From: Liopterus haemorrhoidalis
Taxonomy: Eukaryota; Arthropoda; Insecta; Coleoptera; Dytiscidae
Length of the DNA stretch: 64,000 bases
Direction of reading: 5' to 3'
NCBI GenBank assembly: GCA_963971575.1
Contig: OZ020620.1
Location: 39,222,924-39,286,923 of the forward strand
Under the pieces are notes generated by a model. That model worked only from the letters and a program-made list of their open reading frames with translations. It ran no database searches and was not told where the DNA came from. This document shows, in pieces, positions 32,505-44,160 of the stretch (position 1 is its first letter; the number at the start of each line of letters is the position of its first letter). Made by a program: the position numbers and the translations under genes.

Positions 32505-33584
32505 CTCTAGGGTATAGTTACCGATTTGGTTTATGAATGGGTTTATATTTAATTTACATAATTCAAAAAATTTTGTCGTTAATTTTAGTATATAATTATC
32601 AATACGTTCAATATTTACATCTCTGCGCATATCGGTCACCCGTGGCCAGCGTGGGTAATCACCAATTATCCTTAGGCACCTGTTTTGGATAGTTTGCAAC
32701 TGTTTAATGTTTGTTTTACTGGCATTACTCCATACTGGAAAAGCGTAAGTCATTATTGGTCTTATGCACATTTTATAAATCAAAATTTTGTTTTTATCAC
32801 TTAATTTTGATTTTTTGTTAAAAATGGGATATAATTGAAATATTGCCTGTAGAGCCTTGTTACCAATTGTTTTAATATGCTCGCTAAAATTTAATTTGAT
32901 GTCTAACCTCTAAATATTTGACAGATTTTTGCAAGCCTATTTCTATGTTATTAAAATTGATTGTGGATAAGTTATTTGGTCTTCTTTTAGTAAAAATAAT
33001 AGCTTCCGTTTTATTGATATTTAATCTTGTTTTCCACTTAGTAAAGTGTTTATTTATTTTAAATGCACTCTGAGACAAACGATTCGATATAGTGTCAAGA
33101 CACCAGGAGTCTGTATAAACTGCAGTATCATCCGCGTAAATTGCTATGTGGGTATTTTTAATTTTTGGAATGTCATTAATAAACAAAATGTACAAAATGG
33201 GCCCTAAGATTGATCCCTGGGGAACCCCGGCTTTTATAAATTTTTCGGAAGATTGCATTCACGTTTACGCTAAAGGTTCTATTTTTAAGATATGACTGGA
33301 TTATTTTTATCAAGTAAGATGGAAATTTTTTATCTATCATTTTATAAATTAGCCTATCATGCCATAGTATCGAGAGTTTTTTCGATATCAAAGAGCATTA
33401 AGCCAGTGTATTTATTTTTATTAAAACAGTCCGTTACGTAATCGCATAACCTTGCTAACTGGGCAGTAGTAGAATGATCTCTACGAAATCCAAATTGTTC
33501 ATGGATTCATATTTCTGTTTCATCGAGATGTTGCATGATTCTGCTCTTTATGACTCTCTCAATAATTTTTCCTAGACCATTTAA

Positions 33585-34851
33585 CCCTTTAGTGCCCAAG
33601 AATTTTTTTATAAAATATAAATATGAAAATATCATTTTTGGTTAAATTTATAACACTAAAATAGTTGTAAAATAAACAAATAAAAAATACACAACCCCTG
33701 TAAGTGCTACATTGTTAAAAACATTTGGTACTTGTTAGTACCGATCGGATTTAAATAGGTTTTACAAAATGATAATTTTTCATTATAAATTTATTAGAAT
33801 ATGGAAAAAAATTAATATTTCATACAAAAGGTGCATACAAAAAATTAAATAAGTAATATAACATAAAAATAATATCTTTGGTATTTAATCCAGTCTAAAT
33901 ATTTCGTATAATTGCACTATAGTATCAAAAAATAAAGGTAACATTCAATATTTAGGTAAAATTAGATCATTTCATGGTATTCACGAAAGCGTTTTTTTTT
34001 TTTTTTTTCTCTCTCATTACAACATAATATAATCTCGCATGTACGGCATTTCCTGTTAGGTCAAATCAACCGAATTTTTTTCAAATTCGGTTGTTTGGTT
34101 CACAGGCAATATTATCGGTTTCTTCTGAATTTAGTTGGTTGGGCCTTCTTTGTCTGCGGTCAGTACATAATATATTTTCAGATTACTCCAAAATTACGCT
34201 ATCATAATTATTCTGCTCTGGTTCTAATTCTTCCGTTGATACCGGTAAATTTTCAGAAATCAAATTTGAAGAGCCGAATGGATTATCAATAAATATAGAT
34301 GGAAAACTTGTTTCGTTGTCTTCATTTTCGTTCTCATCATCTTCTTCATCGTCAATTTTGAAGTTGTTGAGGGGTAAATCTTCCAATAAAATAGAATGAG
34401 CTATTTTCTCTAATTCCGCATCAGTAAGAGGTCTATTTCGGAACCAGTTTACTTTTTTTCCCCCTTCCATTATACCTGACGGTACTTTCGCGGCCTCTAT
34501 AAAAATAAGTAATTTTGAGTTTATTAAATTTATTAATTAAATATATTTTTACATAAATAAAGCTCCAATAACTCAAAATGAATAATTTATACAGTACTAA
34601 ATAATAATACAAACAATTTATAAAGTTTTGAACTTACTTTGCATTTACTAAACACAGTATAGGGCACGCATATGTTAATACGGGCTAAAATCGCCAAACA
34701 AAATATGTAAACAGTCCAACCGTTAGAGGTGGGGGAAATTATATGGTACTGAAAGGTGCCTATGAGTACTAGTGGTCTAAATTCATAAGCATTAGACAAT
34801 ACAGTAGAAATATTCTCCATGTACTTTTAAGTACCGTAAGGCACTAAAGGG
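33585..34851 (-). mobile_element. piggyBac element inserted in the LINE
   Basis: Ends CCCTTTAGTGCC and GGCACTAAAGGG with TTAA on each side (33581-33584, 34852-34855). Subterminal TACTTGTTAGTACC and GTACTTTTAAGTACC words form inner inverted repeats. It codes for an acidic N-terminal piece and, further on (34060-34010), a PNRKCRTCE segment that resembles the piggyBac C-terminal Cys-rich domain. The catalytic core has been deleted. Confidence 0.92.
34183..34470 (-). CDS. piggyBac transposase N-terminal fragment
   Basis: 95 codons from ATG: NWFRNRPLTDAELEKIAHS, then a strongly acidic stretch DDEEDDENENEDNE. This fits the acidic N-terminal region of piggyBac-type transposases. Placement between piggyBac ends supports the call. 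The sequence is quite different from the other piggyBac frame (29231-29854), so two families are present. Confidence 0.7.
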   Translation of the reverse strand: MEGGKKVNWFRNRPLTDAELEKIAHSILLEDLPLNNFKIDDEEDDENENEDNETSFPSIFIDNPFGSSNLISENLPVSTEELEPEQNNYDSVILE

Positions 34852-34989
34852 TTAATAAACTAATGGGTCTATAATTTTTAGGAAGGTCTAAGGATTTACC
34901 TGGTTTAGGGATAGGGATAATGTATATTTTATATTTGCCTCCTCACTCTATAGTTTAGCTTGGAATTATTTAATCAGGGCCGCCACAAA

Positions 34990-36604
34990 CGGTTTCAATT
35001 CGGCATGATCAAGCCGAACGACACTTATGCTTGGTTTATATACGGAACAAGAATAAGGAATAGGAAATAAGAATAGTGCAAAAGATGTTAAAACATGGCT
35101 GCGCCGTATATCGGTTTATGTAGGAATGAAATTTAACTTAAACATAAGAATAGTTGGTAACATTCAACATTTTTATTCTTATTTCAAGAATAAGACACGA
35201 TAAGCCTGCGCACAGCAATCAAAATGTCTGCCGTAATAAAGTTTGGTCAACAGATGTTTTTCAGTTGTGATCAGAGGGTTGTAAACAACAATAAAATGTT
35301 TTTAACGGTAATAAACGAAATTTTTTAAAAGGTTTTATGAATCAGAACCTGTCAAGAGACAAACGTTAAACACAGGCCAACGCAAGTACGCAGGCGCAGC
35401 GACGAAATGTTATGTCCTATATAAACGGTTTAATATTTTTTATTCTTGTGTACTATTCTTATTTCCTATTCCTTATTCTTGTTCCGTATATAAACCAACC
35501 ATTATTTCTATAGGCCGGCAGGCACTGCCAAACGGATATGCTGATCGGGTCATTCGGCATAATGTGGACGGCATTTTAGGTTCAGCTACAATTTCTACCG
35601 CACAAACGTGCATGTATAGGTACATACAGAAAATCAAAGATAAAAACAGTCAGACAGACACATCGGACACCATCAATAGTTTTTGATTATACTTACGAAA
35701 TCCAAGAAAATAAATTTTAAATGAAAATAGATTTTTAAATTGGCTCCAATAAATGATCGCCATCAATATTCTGCTCGGCTTGTTATATTTCTTTTATTTA
35801 TGTATAATAATCCATCACAATTTTCGTAAAAATATAAATATTTGTAAGATAAGTGAAGCGGTTAAAGAAAGTAAAAACAAATAAATGATGGGTGGTGTGG
35901 TGTGTGGTGATGCATCTAGTGCACGGTGCAGACCATGGAAGACGGACAGCGAAGCAGAGAGGCAACGCGGCAGCGATCCTATTTACATTGGATAATGAAT
36001 ACTGTGCTCGTTTTTCGCCACCGGTGTAATGATGTGAGGCTACTTGCGTGCCACAGACTGACGTGTACAAAGTGTTAACGTTTTATTCACAAACTCAAAC
36101 AACCACCATTGACGTACAAACAAAATTCACTCAAGGTGTAGATTATTGGTAAAAGAAATTTGGCAGTTGGTTTCTTTATATTTAAATTTAACATAAACAA
36201 ACACCAATATTTATGGGATCTCCTATACCAGCACATTCTGGCAGATTAGTTCAAGTTTTCCTCACATAGTACTTGCACCAACTTTCCTGGACTCGAAAGA
36301 AGAAGTAACTTATGTATTTTAGAATTTTACCGCTAAACAGTTTGTAACTGTTTTTCTATTTTAAATTTGTGAATAATGGTTGTGATATTATATCTAGTCG
36401 TAATTATAACAACTTACATAGGAATAACTCTTTAATTTAACTTAGTAAGTGTTTTATTAATATTATGTAGTCATTGTTTCATGTACTAGTTATATTTTCA
36501 GCCCCTGAAGATGATTTGAAAATCAAATCGAAATATTGGGCATTAGTAAAAGTTGAGTTTTACTTTCCTCACCGTTCATTCCCAATAAATTTTCCTAATA
36601 TATA
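34990..36604. other. mostly unassigned
   Basis: Apart from the TIR element at 35031-35498 I recognise nothing. GC-richer sequence with several CpG at 35900-35990 could be unique host DNA. No known protein motif is in the 90-codon frame there. Confidence 0.4.
35031..35498. mobile_element. 468-bp TIR element
   Basis: Ends TTGGTTTATATACGGAACAA and the perfect complement at 35479-35498; about 45 bp of inverted repeat in total. Non-coding. No convincing target duplication, so the superfamily is unknown. Confidence 0.8.
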
Positions 36605-36607
36605 TAT

Positions 36608-36776
36608 ACTTCCAGGGACGTCATTTTGGGACACTCGAAAACATTCAAATGTCTGTAACCAACCAGCTGAAAGCTATTCCAGTATCCGAGTTCCAGCACT
36701 GCTATGAGGATTGGCAGAACCGTCTCTAGCGCTGTGTGCCTTCCCAAGGAAGTTATATAGAGGCAGACAATATTAA

Positions 36777-36780
<4 letters not shown>
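36608..36780 (+). pseudogene. mariner family B C-terminal fragment (B2)
   Basis: The plus frame gives RHFGTLENIQMSVTNQLKAI and the C-terminal end of the B transposase, with a stop after EDWQNRL. The sequence is almost identical to the reverse complement of 40857-41030, implying a very recent inverted duplication. Confidence 0.88.

Positions 36781-36827
<47 letters not shown>
36781..36827. repeat. (TA)n microsatellite
   Basis: Pure TA run between mariner B2 and the next element; a matching run lies at 40679-40712 on the far side. Confidence 0.95.
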
Positions 36828-36829
<2 letters not shown>

Positions 36830-37853
36830 AGGCTACAATTCTGCATCCACCCATTAAAAATTTACATTTAATCTTGCGTCCAGGTGCATACTGCGTCCGA
36901 TATACGGACGCAAGTTTACATCGCCATGAAAATTATTTTTTGGGCTCATTAAGTGTTCTAGAAGCTATCTACGAATTTTAGTCTGGACGCAAAAATGATG
37001 ATATTTTCTCAAAATGTATAAATTGCTAGTTTTTGCTTTTGCCACCATGAGCGCCACTGTCGCTAGCTGTATATTCGGATTAATATACATTTACATATAT
37101 TGCTGAGTGTTTTGCGTCCTTACACTTGGCAACGTTGTATAACACGGGGGGAGCAGTTAAACAGCAGGATTCCCCAACTATAATGAGTAATAAAATTGTG
37201 TGGCCTGAGTATTGAATAAATCTGATGTGTCCAACACATAGCGACTCGTCGTAAATAAAAAACAGATGTAATGAATCTTATTTTTGAATTATCGAGAAAA
37301 AGTTGCTTTTCTCGACAGATTTTGCTTGTTACAAAAGTTAAGAAAGTAATCTTGAAATGTTCATAATTATTAGATAAAGAGAAAAGGATGATTAGTTAAA
37401 AATCATGATAGAATCAATTTCGAGTGCAAAAATAAAAAATAAATAAACTATGAAGAGGGGTCTCTTACTATAACTGCTTTTCTTTTACCACAATAAGTAA
37501 TTTTACCTTACCTAAGATAATCTAAGTTGTAAGGACGTTCCATTTATAAGACTACAAAAGATTTTTCCGCCCCCCTTACGCTTGCTAAGGCATTTGACTA
37601 ACTTGTAAGCTTAGCTAATTCTTTTTACATGTAAAAGGAATGACACCTTATATGACTGGAGGTAAGGTTTCTTTTTCCACATTTTTCTTTCCAGTTTTAG
37701 CGCGCATTTAAAGTGTGGATTAATTTAAACAATTAAAAAGTTTATAAACAGCTATAAACGCATGTTTTTTGCAAATAATATATAATAGCTTATATTATTG
37801 AACCTAAGCGAACTGCATTTTAATACACACCAAATGCTTTTTCATCGTTTACA

Positions 37854-38910
37854 GTTTTTAGGGTTTTGTAGGTATGACCAAAAAACCCTTATACCGTCAT
37901 TTTGTCGTCTGTCTGTCTTTCTGTCTGTCTGTTCGGTAAAAATTGTAGCCAAACGGCTAAACCTAGAGAGTTGAAATTTGGCATGCTTATAAAACTCTTT
38001 GACCCGCACATAGGAAAAATACTAAAACATCTAAAAAATATATCCCTCTAAAAATATAAACAAATATGTGCTCATCGAAAAAAAAAAAAAATTTTTTTTT
38101 CAATTCTGAGTAGGGTATCAAATGAAAGCCCTTAGTACGTGGATTAACGATCAAAATTTTATTTTTGCAAAATAAATTATTTTCATGCGATTTTTGCCAA
38201 AATTGTGCAAAAAATTTTTGTCCCACACCCTGCAGCCCAGATGGTTTAAACTAAAAATCTGAAAAAATTCTAAGTAATATACATTGGTGTGAACCGGAAT
38301 AGTACAACAGGAATTTTTGATCAGATTATGTTTTCGGAAAATAACGCATTTTTTGTGTTTTTAACTAAAATATGTGAATTATATAATACGTTGTGTAACA
38401 TGCCACATCAGTAGCTCTCGTGGCGTGGTTGGATTTGTCGTACGGTTAATTTTATAAGTTAACTTGCAAACTAGGGTTCGAATCCTGTTGATTTTATTTT
38501 TTGTTTTTTTTTTTCATTTTTATTTTGTTTAAATTATTTTGTTAAAATTCTAGTTATATTTGGTAAATGTTGCATTTAATTTTTAAAAGCGTAAATTTAA
38601 TAACCAGTGGAAAGTGTTGAAATTATAATTTAATTCTGTTTGACGAAATCAAAGGGCGGGACTTATGATGTAAGCAACCAATGGAAGCAATAGGTGCAAT
38701 TTTCAAAATCTTAATGAACTTTGCTGTATAAAAAAAAATACTGCATATATTTAGAAACTTAAATAATGGTATTAGGCATTCGAATTAAAATTCATAAAAA
38801 AATATTTTGACATAAAATTTGTTTTGGCATCCCAAATAATCATCGTTCAGTTACTAAATACCTGCAAAACCCAGAAATGTATGAAAATTCACACTTCACA
38901 TCAATTTTTT
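37854..38910 (+). mobile_element. Helentron/DINE-like repeat R2, copy 2
   Basis: Plus orientation: 5' subterminal repeat GGGTTTTGTAGGT (37861-37873), GTCT array at 37907-37933, 3' subterminal repeat ACCTGCAAAACCC (38860-38872). A hairpin with one mismatch follows (38879-38894). The same order and sequence as copy 1 (inverted at 27065-28121). Contains a tRNA-like segment. Confidence 0.72.
38414..38490 (+). repeat. tRNA-like segment inside R2 copy 2
   Basis: A-box-like TGGCGTGGTTGG at 38421 and a perfect B box GGTTCGAATCC at 38475-38485. The spacing (54) is longer than in copy 1. The segment directly before the B box (TTGCAAACTAG) is shared with copy 1, while the A-box side differs. No acceptor stem forms. 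Confidence 0.6.
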
Positions 38911-39114
38911 AACGTCCGTCTTATTTTTAATAAAAATTTTATCTATCGCATTTTCACTTAGCATATTTTTATATATCAGTTCCTGATATTATAATACATA
39001 TGCAATATTCAAAATCATTTCAACACAAATATTTATCCTTCTCATCTCTTTTTGCTGAATTGTTTGCCTCGTTTGTCTGAATTTAAAGACGAATTTCCGC
39101 TTTGACGATTACAC

Positions 39115-39947
39115 TAGGGTTCCCATAATTCTCAAACTGAAAAACGGGACATATCTACCAGTTAGCGTATTCGAGCGTGTTACTTCTCTATACCTAGTAA
39201 CGGATATAATCGTTCTCGCAAATTTTACCTTTTTTTTTTTTTAATTTTATTTAGGCCAAATTTAGGGTGGGAAGTCTAAAAAATATATTTAAAGCGCCCT
39301 CTTATATGTGTATTTTGAAATACAGTCATTTTCTGTCGTTTTTTTTTAAAATTTATTCAAAAACAGTAAACCGTAGTTTGTAATTGATATTATTTTTAAG
39401 ATCTACGACTCAAAATACATAAGTATACACATTTTTAAGTAAATCGGAGAGAAAACATTTTTTCGATTTTTGATCATTTTCAAAGGTTTGTATGAGGATC
39501 CGTGTTTATTGTATCAGATGGGGTTTTAAGGCCCCTTTTTTTCTATACTAAACAATATATGAAGATTTGAAAAATTTAAACCACATTCTATTGTCCTTAA
39601 ATTAGGATTTTTTAAAATTATTAAAAAAATAAAATAAAAAATTAAAATTGGACAAAAAATTGAAAAATTACAAAATGTCTCATTAAAAACTATCTTGATC
39701 TTTTTGATTAATAATTTGATGTTAATAATTCTTTGGCGCTGACATATACATGTAATTTATCAACAACCAAAATAAATTCGATATATGTTTTATAAAAAAA
39801 ATATGAGATTAACATAATTAAGTTTTATTGGCAGGTAAAAGAGGTATCACTAAAAACGGGACATTTTCATGTCTCGGGGAATGTTCTGGGGACATTATCT
39901 ATGATAACGGGACTGTCCCTGTCAAAATAGGACTGATGGATTCCTTA
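39115..39947. mobile_element. hAT element with TSD
   Basis: Ends TAGGGTTCCCATAATTC and GATGGATTCCTTA-like, flanked by a perfect 8-bp TSD GATTACAC (39107-39114, 39948-39955). Subterminal ACGGGAC words at both ends. 833 bp with no coding signal. Confidence 0.88.
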
Positions 39948-40676
39948 GATTACACACTCACCTAAACACCGATTGACATATAAACCATAAAAATGGTTAA
40001 ACCGTATTATAAAAAATATTAAAAACTATTTAATTTTGATAATAAATCGTATAACGGCGCTAACCTATTTTATAATTCTCAATTCCAAGAATATAAATGA
40101 ACGTCTTAATATATAAAAAATAATCAAATGTTTATTTTTTGTTAAGTATTCTTCATTTTTAATTCATATGTTTATTTGTTTGTTTTTTGTTTTATACTGA
40201 ATTAAATAAAAGTAATTGACTTATTGTAATCTGTCTTTTTATTTACATATCTTGCGTAACATATGCATAAGTCATTCCTAAGAACTTTTTGTAAAGTTTT
40301 GCAGGCTGTTCGATTGAGATATGTTTACATTAATATAACAGTAAGTATAATTGGCAACTATGTAGGATGCAAGTTTACTGGTAAAATGTGTAACAGATAT
40401 ACTTACGGACGTAAAATTACCTGCATTCTGTAGGTGTATATTGGCAGGACGTAATATTGTTTTTAAAATAAAAGGAAGCGATTAAAATACTATTGTAAAC
40501 GTGAAAAAATGAAATGTGTATATTAAAATAGTTCAAAATTTGCAAAAACTGATGCGCTTTCGTTAATCTATGCCAAAATTAAGTTAATATACTTCAACAA
40601 ACGTAAAGATATCACTTGTATTTCTGGTGGATGCCAAACGGTAATAACTATATGTGGACGCCAAGTTGTTGCCCGG

Positions 40677-40678
<2 letters not shown>

Positions 40679-40714
<36 letters not shown>

Positions 40715-40956
40715 GAATAGACTTACAATTTAATATTGTCCCAGCACTGCTATGAGGATTGGCAGAACCGTCTCTAGCGCTGTGTGCCTTCCCAAGGAAG
40801 TTATATAGAGGCAGACAATATTAAATTGTATATATATATATATATTCGAATAGACTTACAATTTAATATTGTCTGCCTCTATATAACTTCCTTGGGAAGG
40901 CACACAGCGCTAGAGACGGTTCTGCCAATCCTCATAGCAGTGCTGGAACTCGGATA
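40679..40956. repeat. TA run and perfect palindrome with 90-bp arms
   Basis: After a (TA)n run, 40741-40830 and 40857-40946 are exact reverse complements separated by 26 bases. Both arms are mariner B 3'-end sequence. The short block ATTCGAATAGACTTAC plus ATTTAATATTGTC occurs twice (about 40711 and 40844), showing a local tandem duplication as well. Confidence 0.92.
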
Positions 40957-41490
40957 CTGGAATAGCTTTCAGCTGGTTGGTTACAGACGTTTGAATGTTT
41001 TCGAGTGTCCCAAAATGACGTCCCTGGAAGTGATTTAAATGATTTTTCAATCTTGGGAAGAGGAAAAAGTCACAAGGACTCAAGTCAGGCGAATAAGGAG
41101 ACTCAGGAGCCACATAAATGTTTTTACTGGCCAAAAACTCGTTTATTGAAATTGCTGTGTCCGCAATTCATTGGTCGAAATCTAATGAACGATAGTGTGA
41201 GTCAAATTCAACTCTTCCCCGATTATTCTAACTGTCAACCGACAATCTGAATGCACAAGATCCCGGATTTTATCAACGTTTTCATCGGTTCTTGAAGATC
41301 TGCTGCGTGATTCATCTTCAATCAACTCTTTTCCTTCTGTAAATGCCTTAAACAACCCAAAAACCTGGTTCCTTGACAAAACACTGTCTCCGTAGGCCTG
41401 CTGAAGTTTTGCAAAAGTTTCCATTGTACTGTGCCCAAGTCTGAAACAAAACCTGATAGCACACCGTTGCTCGAAATGAATGACACTCAA
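40843..41490 (-). pseudogene. mariner family B, internally deleted copy (B3)
   Basis: N-terminal region on the minus strand (HFEQRCAIRFCFRLGHSTME, ELNLTHTIVH) joins near 41165 to the C-terminal region (ASKNIYVAPESPYSPDLS, CDFFLFPRLKNHLNHF). The segment with the first and second catalytic Asp is missing; only the third remains. Frames differ across the junction. Confidence 0.88.
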
Positions 41491-41724
41491 GACTAATGTG
41501 AGTAAGGCTAAAAACCAACTCGACTGACTGTGCCCAAAGAAAACATATTTTTTGAACTATGAAATTTTGAATTATGGTAATAAAGTGTGATACAAAAAAA
41601 TCATCAGGGTAAGCCGTGGAAGACAGCAATATAGAGCATGTTTTATATAATCAAATGATCCATGTAATTTAGTTTATTATTTGAGGTTATTTATTTAAAT
41701 GTTTAGTGCTTCTTGTTATGATTT

Positions 41725-42400
41725 GCACTGCTTCAGTGATATTTCATGACTCCAAGCCGTATGTTAATACCGCTACCGCTACTTTTCTGAAGATTTGAAC
41801 CTTTCGATATTTCTCTTTTATTGAGGAAGAATATTTTTATACTGTTTAACAGTTTGCTGGCTGTATCTCTTCGCTCAGATATTTCAGCCTCTAACTTTCC
41901 ATTTTGTGAGACGGTAAACTCACTTGTTCTATCAGTTTACCCAGTTTTAAGTTATGTTTAAAGTTGTTTCTGCTTATGACCATGGTTTTATTTTTTCCTC
42001 GTTGAACCCCTTGTTTTTTCTTGGTCCTTATTTCTGTTTCTGCTAGTGTTGCTATATCTTCAACATAACATAACTCTGATAATTATTACACATTTCACAT
42101 ATTCCAAGGTCGATAAAGAAAATACCGGAAGATTTAATAACTCGGAAGATTTGATAATTGCATTTTATTAGTATGGTGGTCAACTGGAATGGTTTTACCA
42201 TGCTTTTCATTTCTTTTATCAGTAGGTTTACTACAATGGTGAAAAGTAGATGGCATAAAATACAGCCTTGTCGTAGACCTTTCATCGTATTTATTTCCTC
42301 GGATCTGACATTTCTTGTGCGTTCATAATTGAACCACCAGTTTGAAGAAAGGAATAAATCCAAATTGCCTTTTGTGGGAAGATTAAAAAAACTTCCTCAA
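41725..42400 (-). pseudogene. decayed LINE reverse transcriptase
   Basis: Minus strand: TMKGLRQGCILCHLLFTIVV (motif B region, GLRQGC type). A shifted frame then gives LCYVEDIATLAETE, a degenerate form of the ADD box, and near 41760 AVLTYGLES resembling the thumb motif. Multiple stops. The LINE branch differs from the Jockey-like ones nearby. Confidence 0.72.
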
Positions 42401-43865
42401 TCACTAATTTATTATTGGATTTAAACAAAACTTTAACTGTGCGTTTAGGACAATGTTTTAACATGTTTCCTTTGAAACATTCATTATAATTTCAATGTTA
42501 CGTATTAACTATTCAAAACACGACCGTGGATTTATTCTCTTCTTCAAACTATTGAAAAGGTTTGGGCAATTATCTTTAGAAACATGAAATACAAAATTAA
42601 AATTATCAAACAAAACTGTTTTATTCTCAAACTTATCAATATACTTTCAAAGAAATAAGTTTTCTTTTTTTGACTCTCATCTTCTTCACTTTTCAATCTT
42701 CATCATATTCCTCTACATCTGTAGTTGGTCGGCGTAATAATATTGATTCATAAAAACCTTTCTTATCTTCCGGTATATATTGAATTGACGACGCTACGAC
42801 GTGCGCGACTGCCTTATTATCTTGAAGAAGGGAATAACTCCTGGAGTTATTCCCTTCTTAACACTGACGCGTTTTGCTTTACTGCATAGCGGTGCATGGA
42901 ATGTGCTTTTTATTCCTTTCTTACTCCTGATGAATGAGCACATCATCGTTTCCACAAAAAACTCACTTTACAAAATTTTAGCGTTTATTCTCTTATTCAA
43001 ACTGGTGGTTCAATTCTTCGTACCGTCGTATATGTTTTTACTCCTCGTATGATGGTAATACATCCTTATTATATTTAAATCGCGCCAATGTCGATTACCC
43101 GTGGTTGCTCTTATCCAAATCTATTTTGGACAATTTTTGATAGGTCATCTATACATCGCTATCGTGGTCTCACGGTGGATATTTTACATGATTTTGTACG
43201 ATATTCTGTTACAAGTATTTGAGCTACAAGTGTTTGTCCCTAAATTTAATAGAATTCCCGCCACTGTCTATCTCGTGTTCAGTAGCAAAGATGAGAAGCA
43301 TGATATGCACTGCCTCATTTGAGTCATTACATTGAAAAATTACAGTCAATATGTTTAAATTGAAATACATTTATGCACATCACTGCCCACCCGACTACTT
43401 TAATTACTTATTACATACCTGTTTGTTTTTCATCTGTCCAAGAAACAAAATACACACGAACATAGATGAATGTATTTATGGATAACGAAATATTAACCAT
43501 GATGACCGGAAATGGATCCTATTTCCTCTCCAGATAGGGAATTATTGCAATATTACCACACCTGCGTAATGTTGACTTTATCGCCTAATTGGTTTATTGA
43601 AATTTTAAATTGTTTATTATTTTAATTTTCAATTATTTGATAACAATTTCTTGTTTAAATAAAATACAGGTGAGGTTAAGGATAATGAAATTAATTATAA
43701 ATATGGAAAATAAACAATAAATCATGTTAAATTACTTTTATTATTTATTAAAGTAATGCATGGACTAGTTGCTCGGAAAAGACATAAAATACATGGTTAA
43801 TTATAAAAGGTGGTTTTTTAGAGGCGGAGAACTAAATTGAAATAAAACACAGAAAAATGTTTTTA
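42401..43865. other. unassigned; short palindrome at 42832-42866
   Basis: No gene recognised in about 1.4 kb. AAGAAGGGAATAACTCC and its exact complement are separated by a single base (about 42832-42866). Confidence 0.4.
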
Positions 43866-43869
43866 ATAT

Positions 43870-44160
43870 CCATGAAATTGGCTTTATTTGAAAGATAATT
43901 TTTTGACATTAATGTTTGAATATGATTTCGGGCATATGGCCTGGCGCGTAGATGGCGTAATCTCGAGGTCCAATTTTCACACACTCTTCGCAGTAAATCA
44001 GGCTGTATTTCGGCAATATCGCGTCGAATGTTGGCTTCCAAGTGCTCAATTGTTCCAAATGCGGCAATTCTGTTTATTGACGTAGCCATTTAACCAAAAA
44101 TGTGCTTCATCACTGAACAAAATTTTCAAATGAAATTGTGGATCAATGGCAATGTTTCCT
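43870..44160 (-). pseudogene. DD41D-like mariner fragment, internally deleted
   Basis: Minus strand: a segment FSDEAHFWLNGYVNKQNCRI carrying the first catalytic Asp is joined directly to the C-terminal part IEHLEANIRRDIAEIQPDLL. The second and third Asp are deleted. It lies at the 3' end of the LINE that follows. Confidence 0.75.

Larger units (their letters stand above)
31300..34985 (-). pseudogene. Jockey-like LINE split by a hAT MITE and a piggyBac
   Basis: Minus strand: KPGKSLDLPKNYRPISLL, then (after the piggyBac) NGLGKIIERVIKSRI, QFGFRRDHSTTAQLARL, AGVPQGSILGPILYILFIND and the catalytic IYADDTAVY. A thumb follows with IMTYAFPVWSNASKTNIKQL, and after the hAT MITE a short basic end EDPKYKKYKHKRTKH. 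Removing the piggyBac at one TTAA restores the codons exactly. Frameshifts near 33250 and 32900 inactivate it. Confidence 0.9.
36828..40678. mobile_element. 3.85-kb TIR element inserted in a TA run
   Basis: The left end ATCCAGGCTACAATTCTGC matches the complement of the right end ATCCGGGCAACAACTTGGC at most positions, followed by TCCAC on both. Both ends contain repeated GGACGCAA/TTGCGTCC words: at least five between 36873 and 37120 and five degenerate ones between 40367 and 40675. It hosts R2 copy 2 and a hAT element. No transposase is recognisable. The TA-run target hides the TSD. Confidence 0.6.

Noticed and set aside
35798..36070. 90-codon minus frame as a host gene
   Set aside because: No recognised motif, no splice context that I can defend; left as unassigned.
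36595..36981. Frames running through the TA runs (YIYIYI peptides)
   Set aside because: Microsatellite translation joined to mariner sequence.
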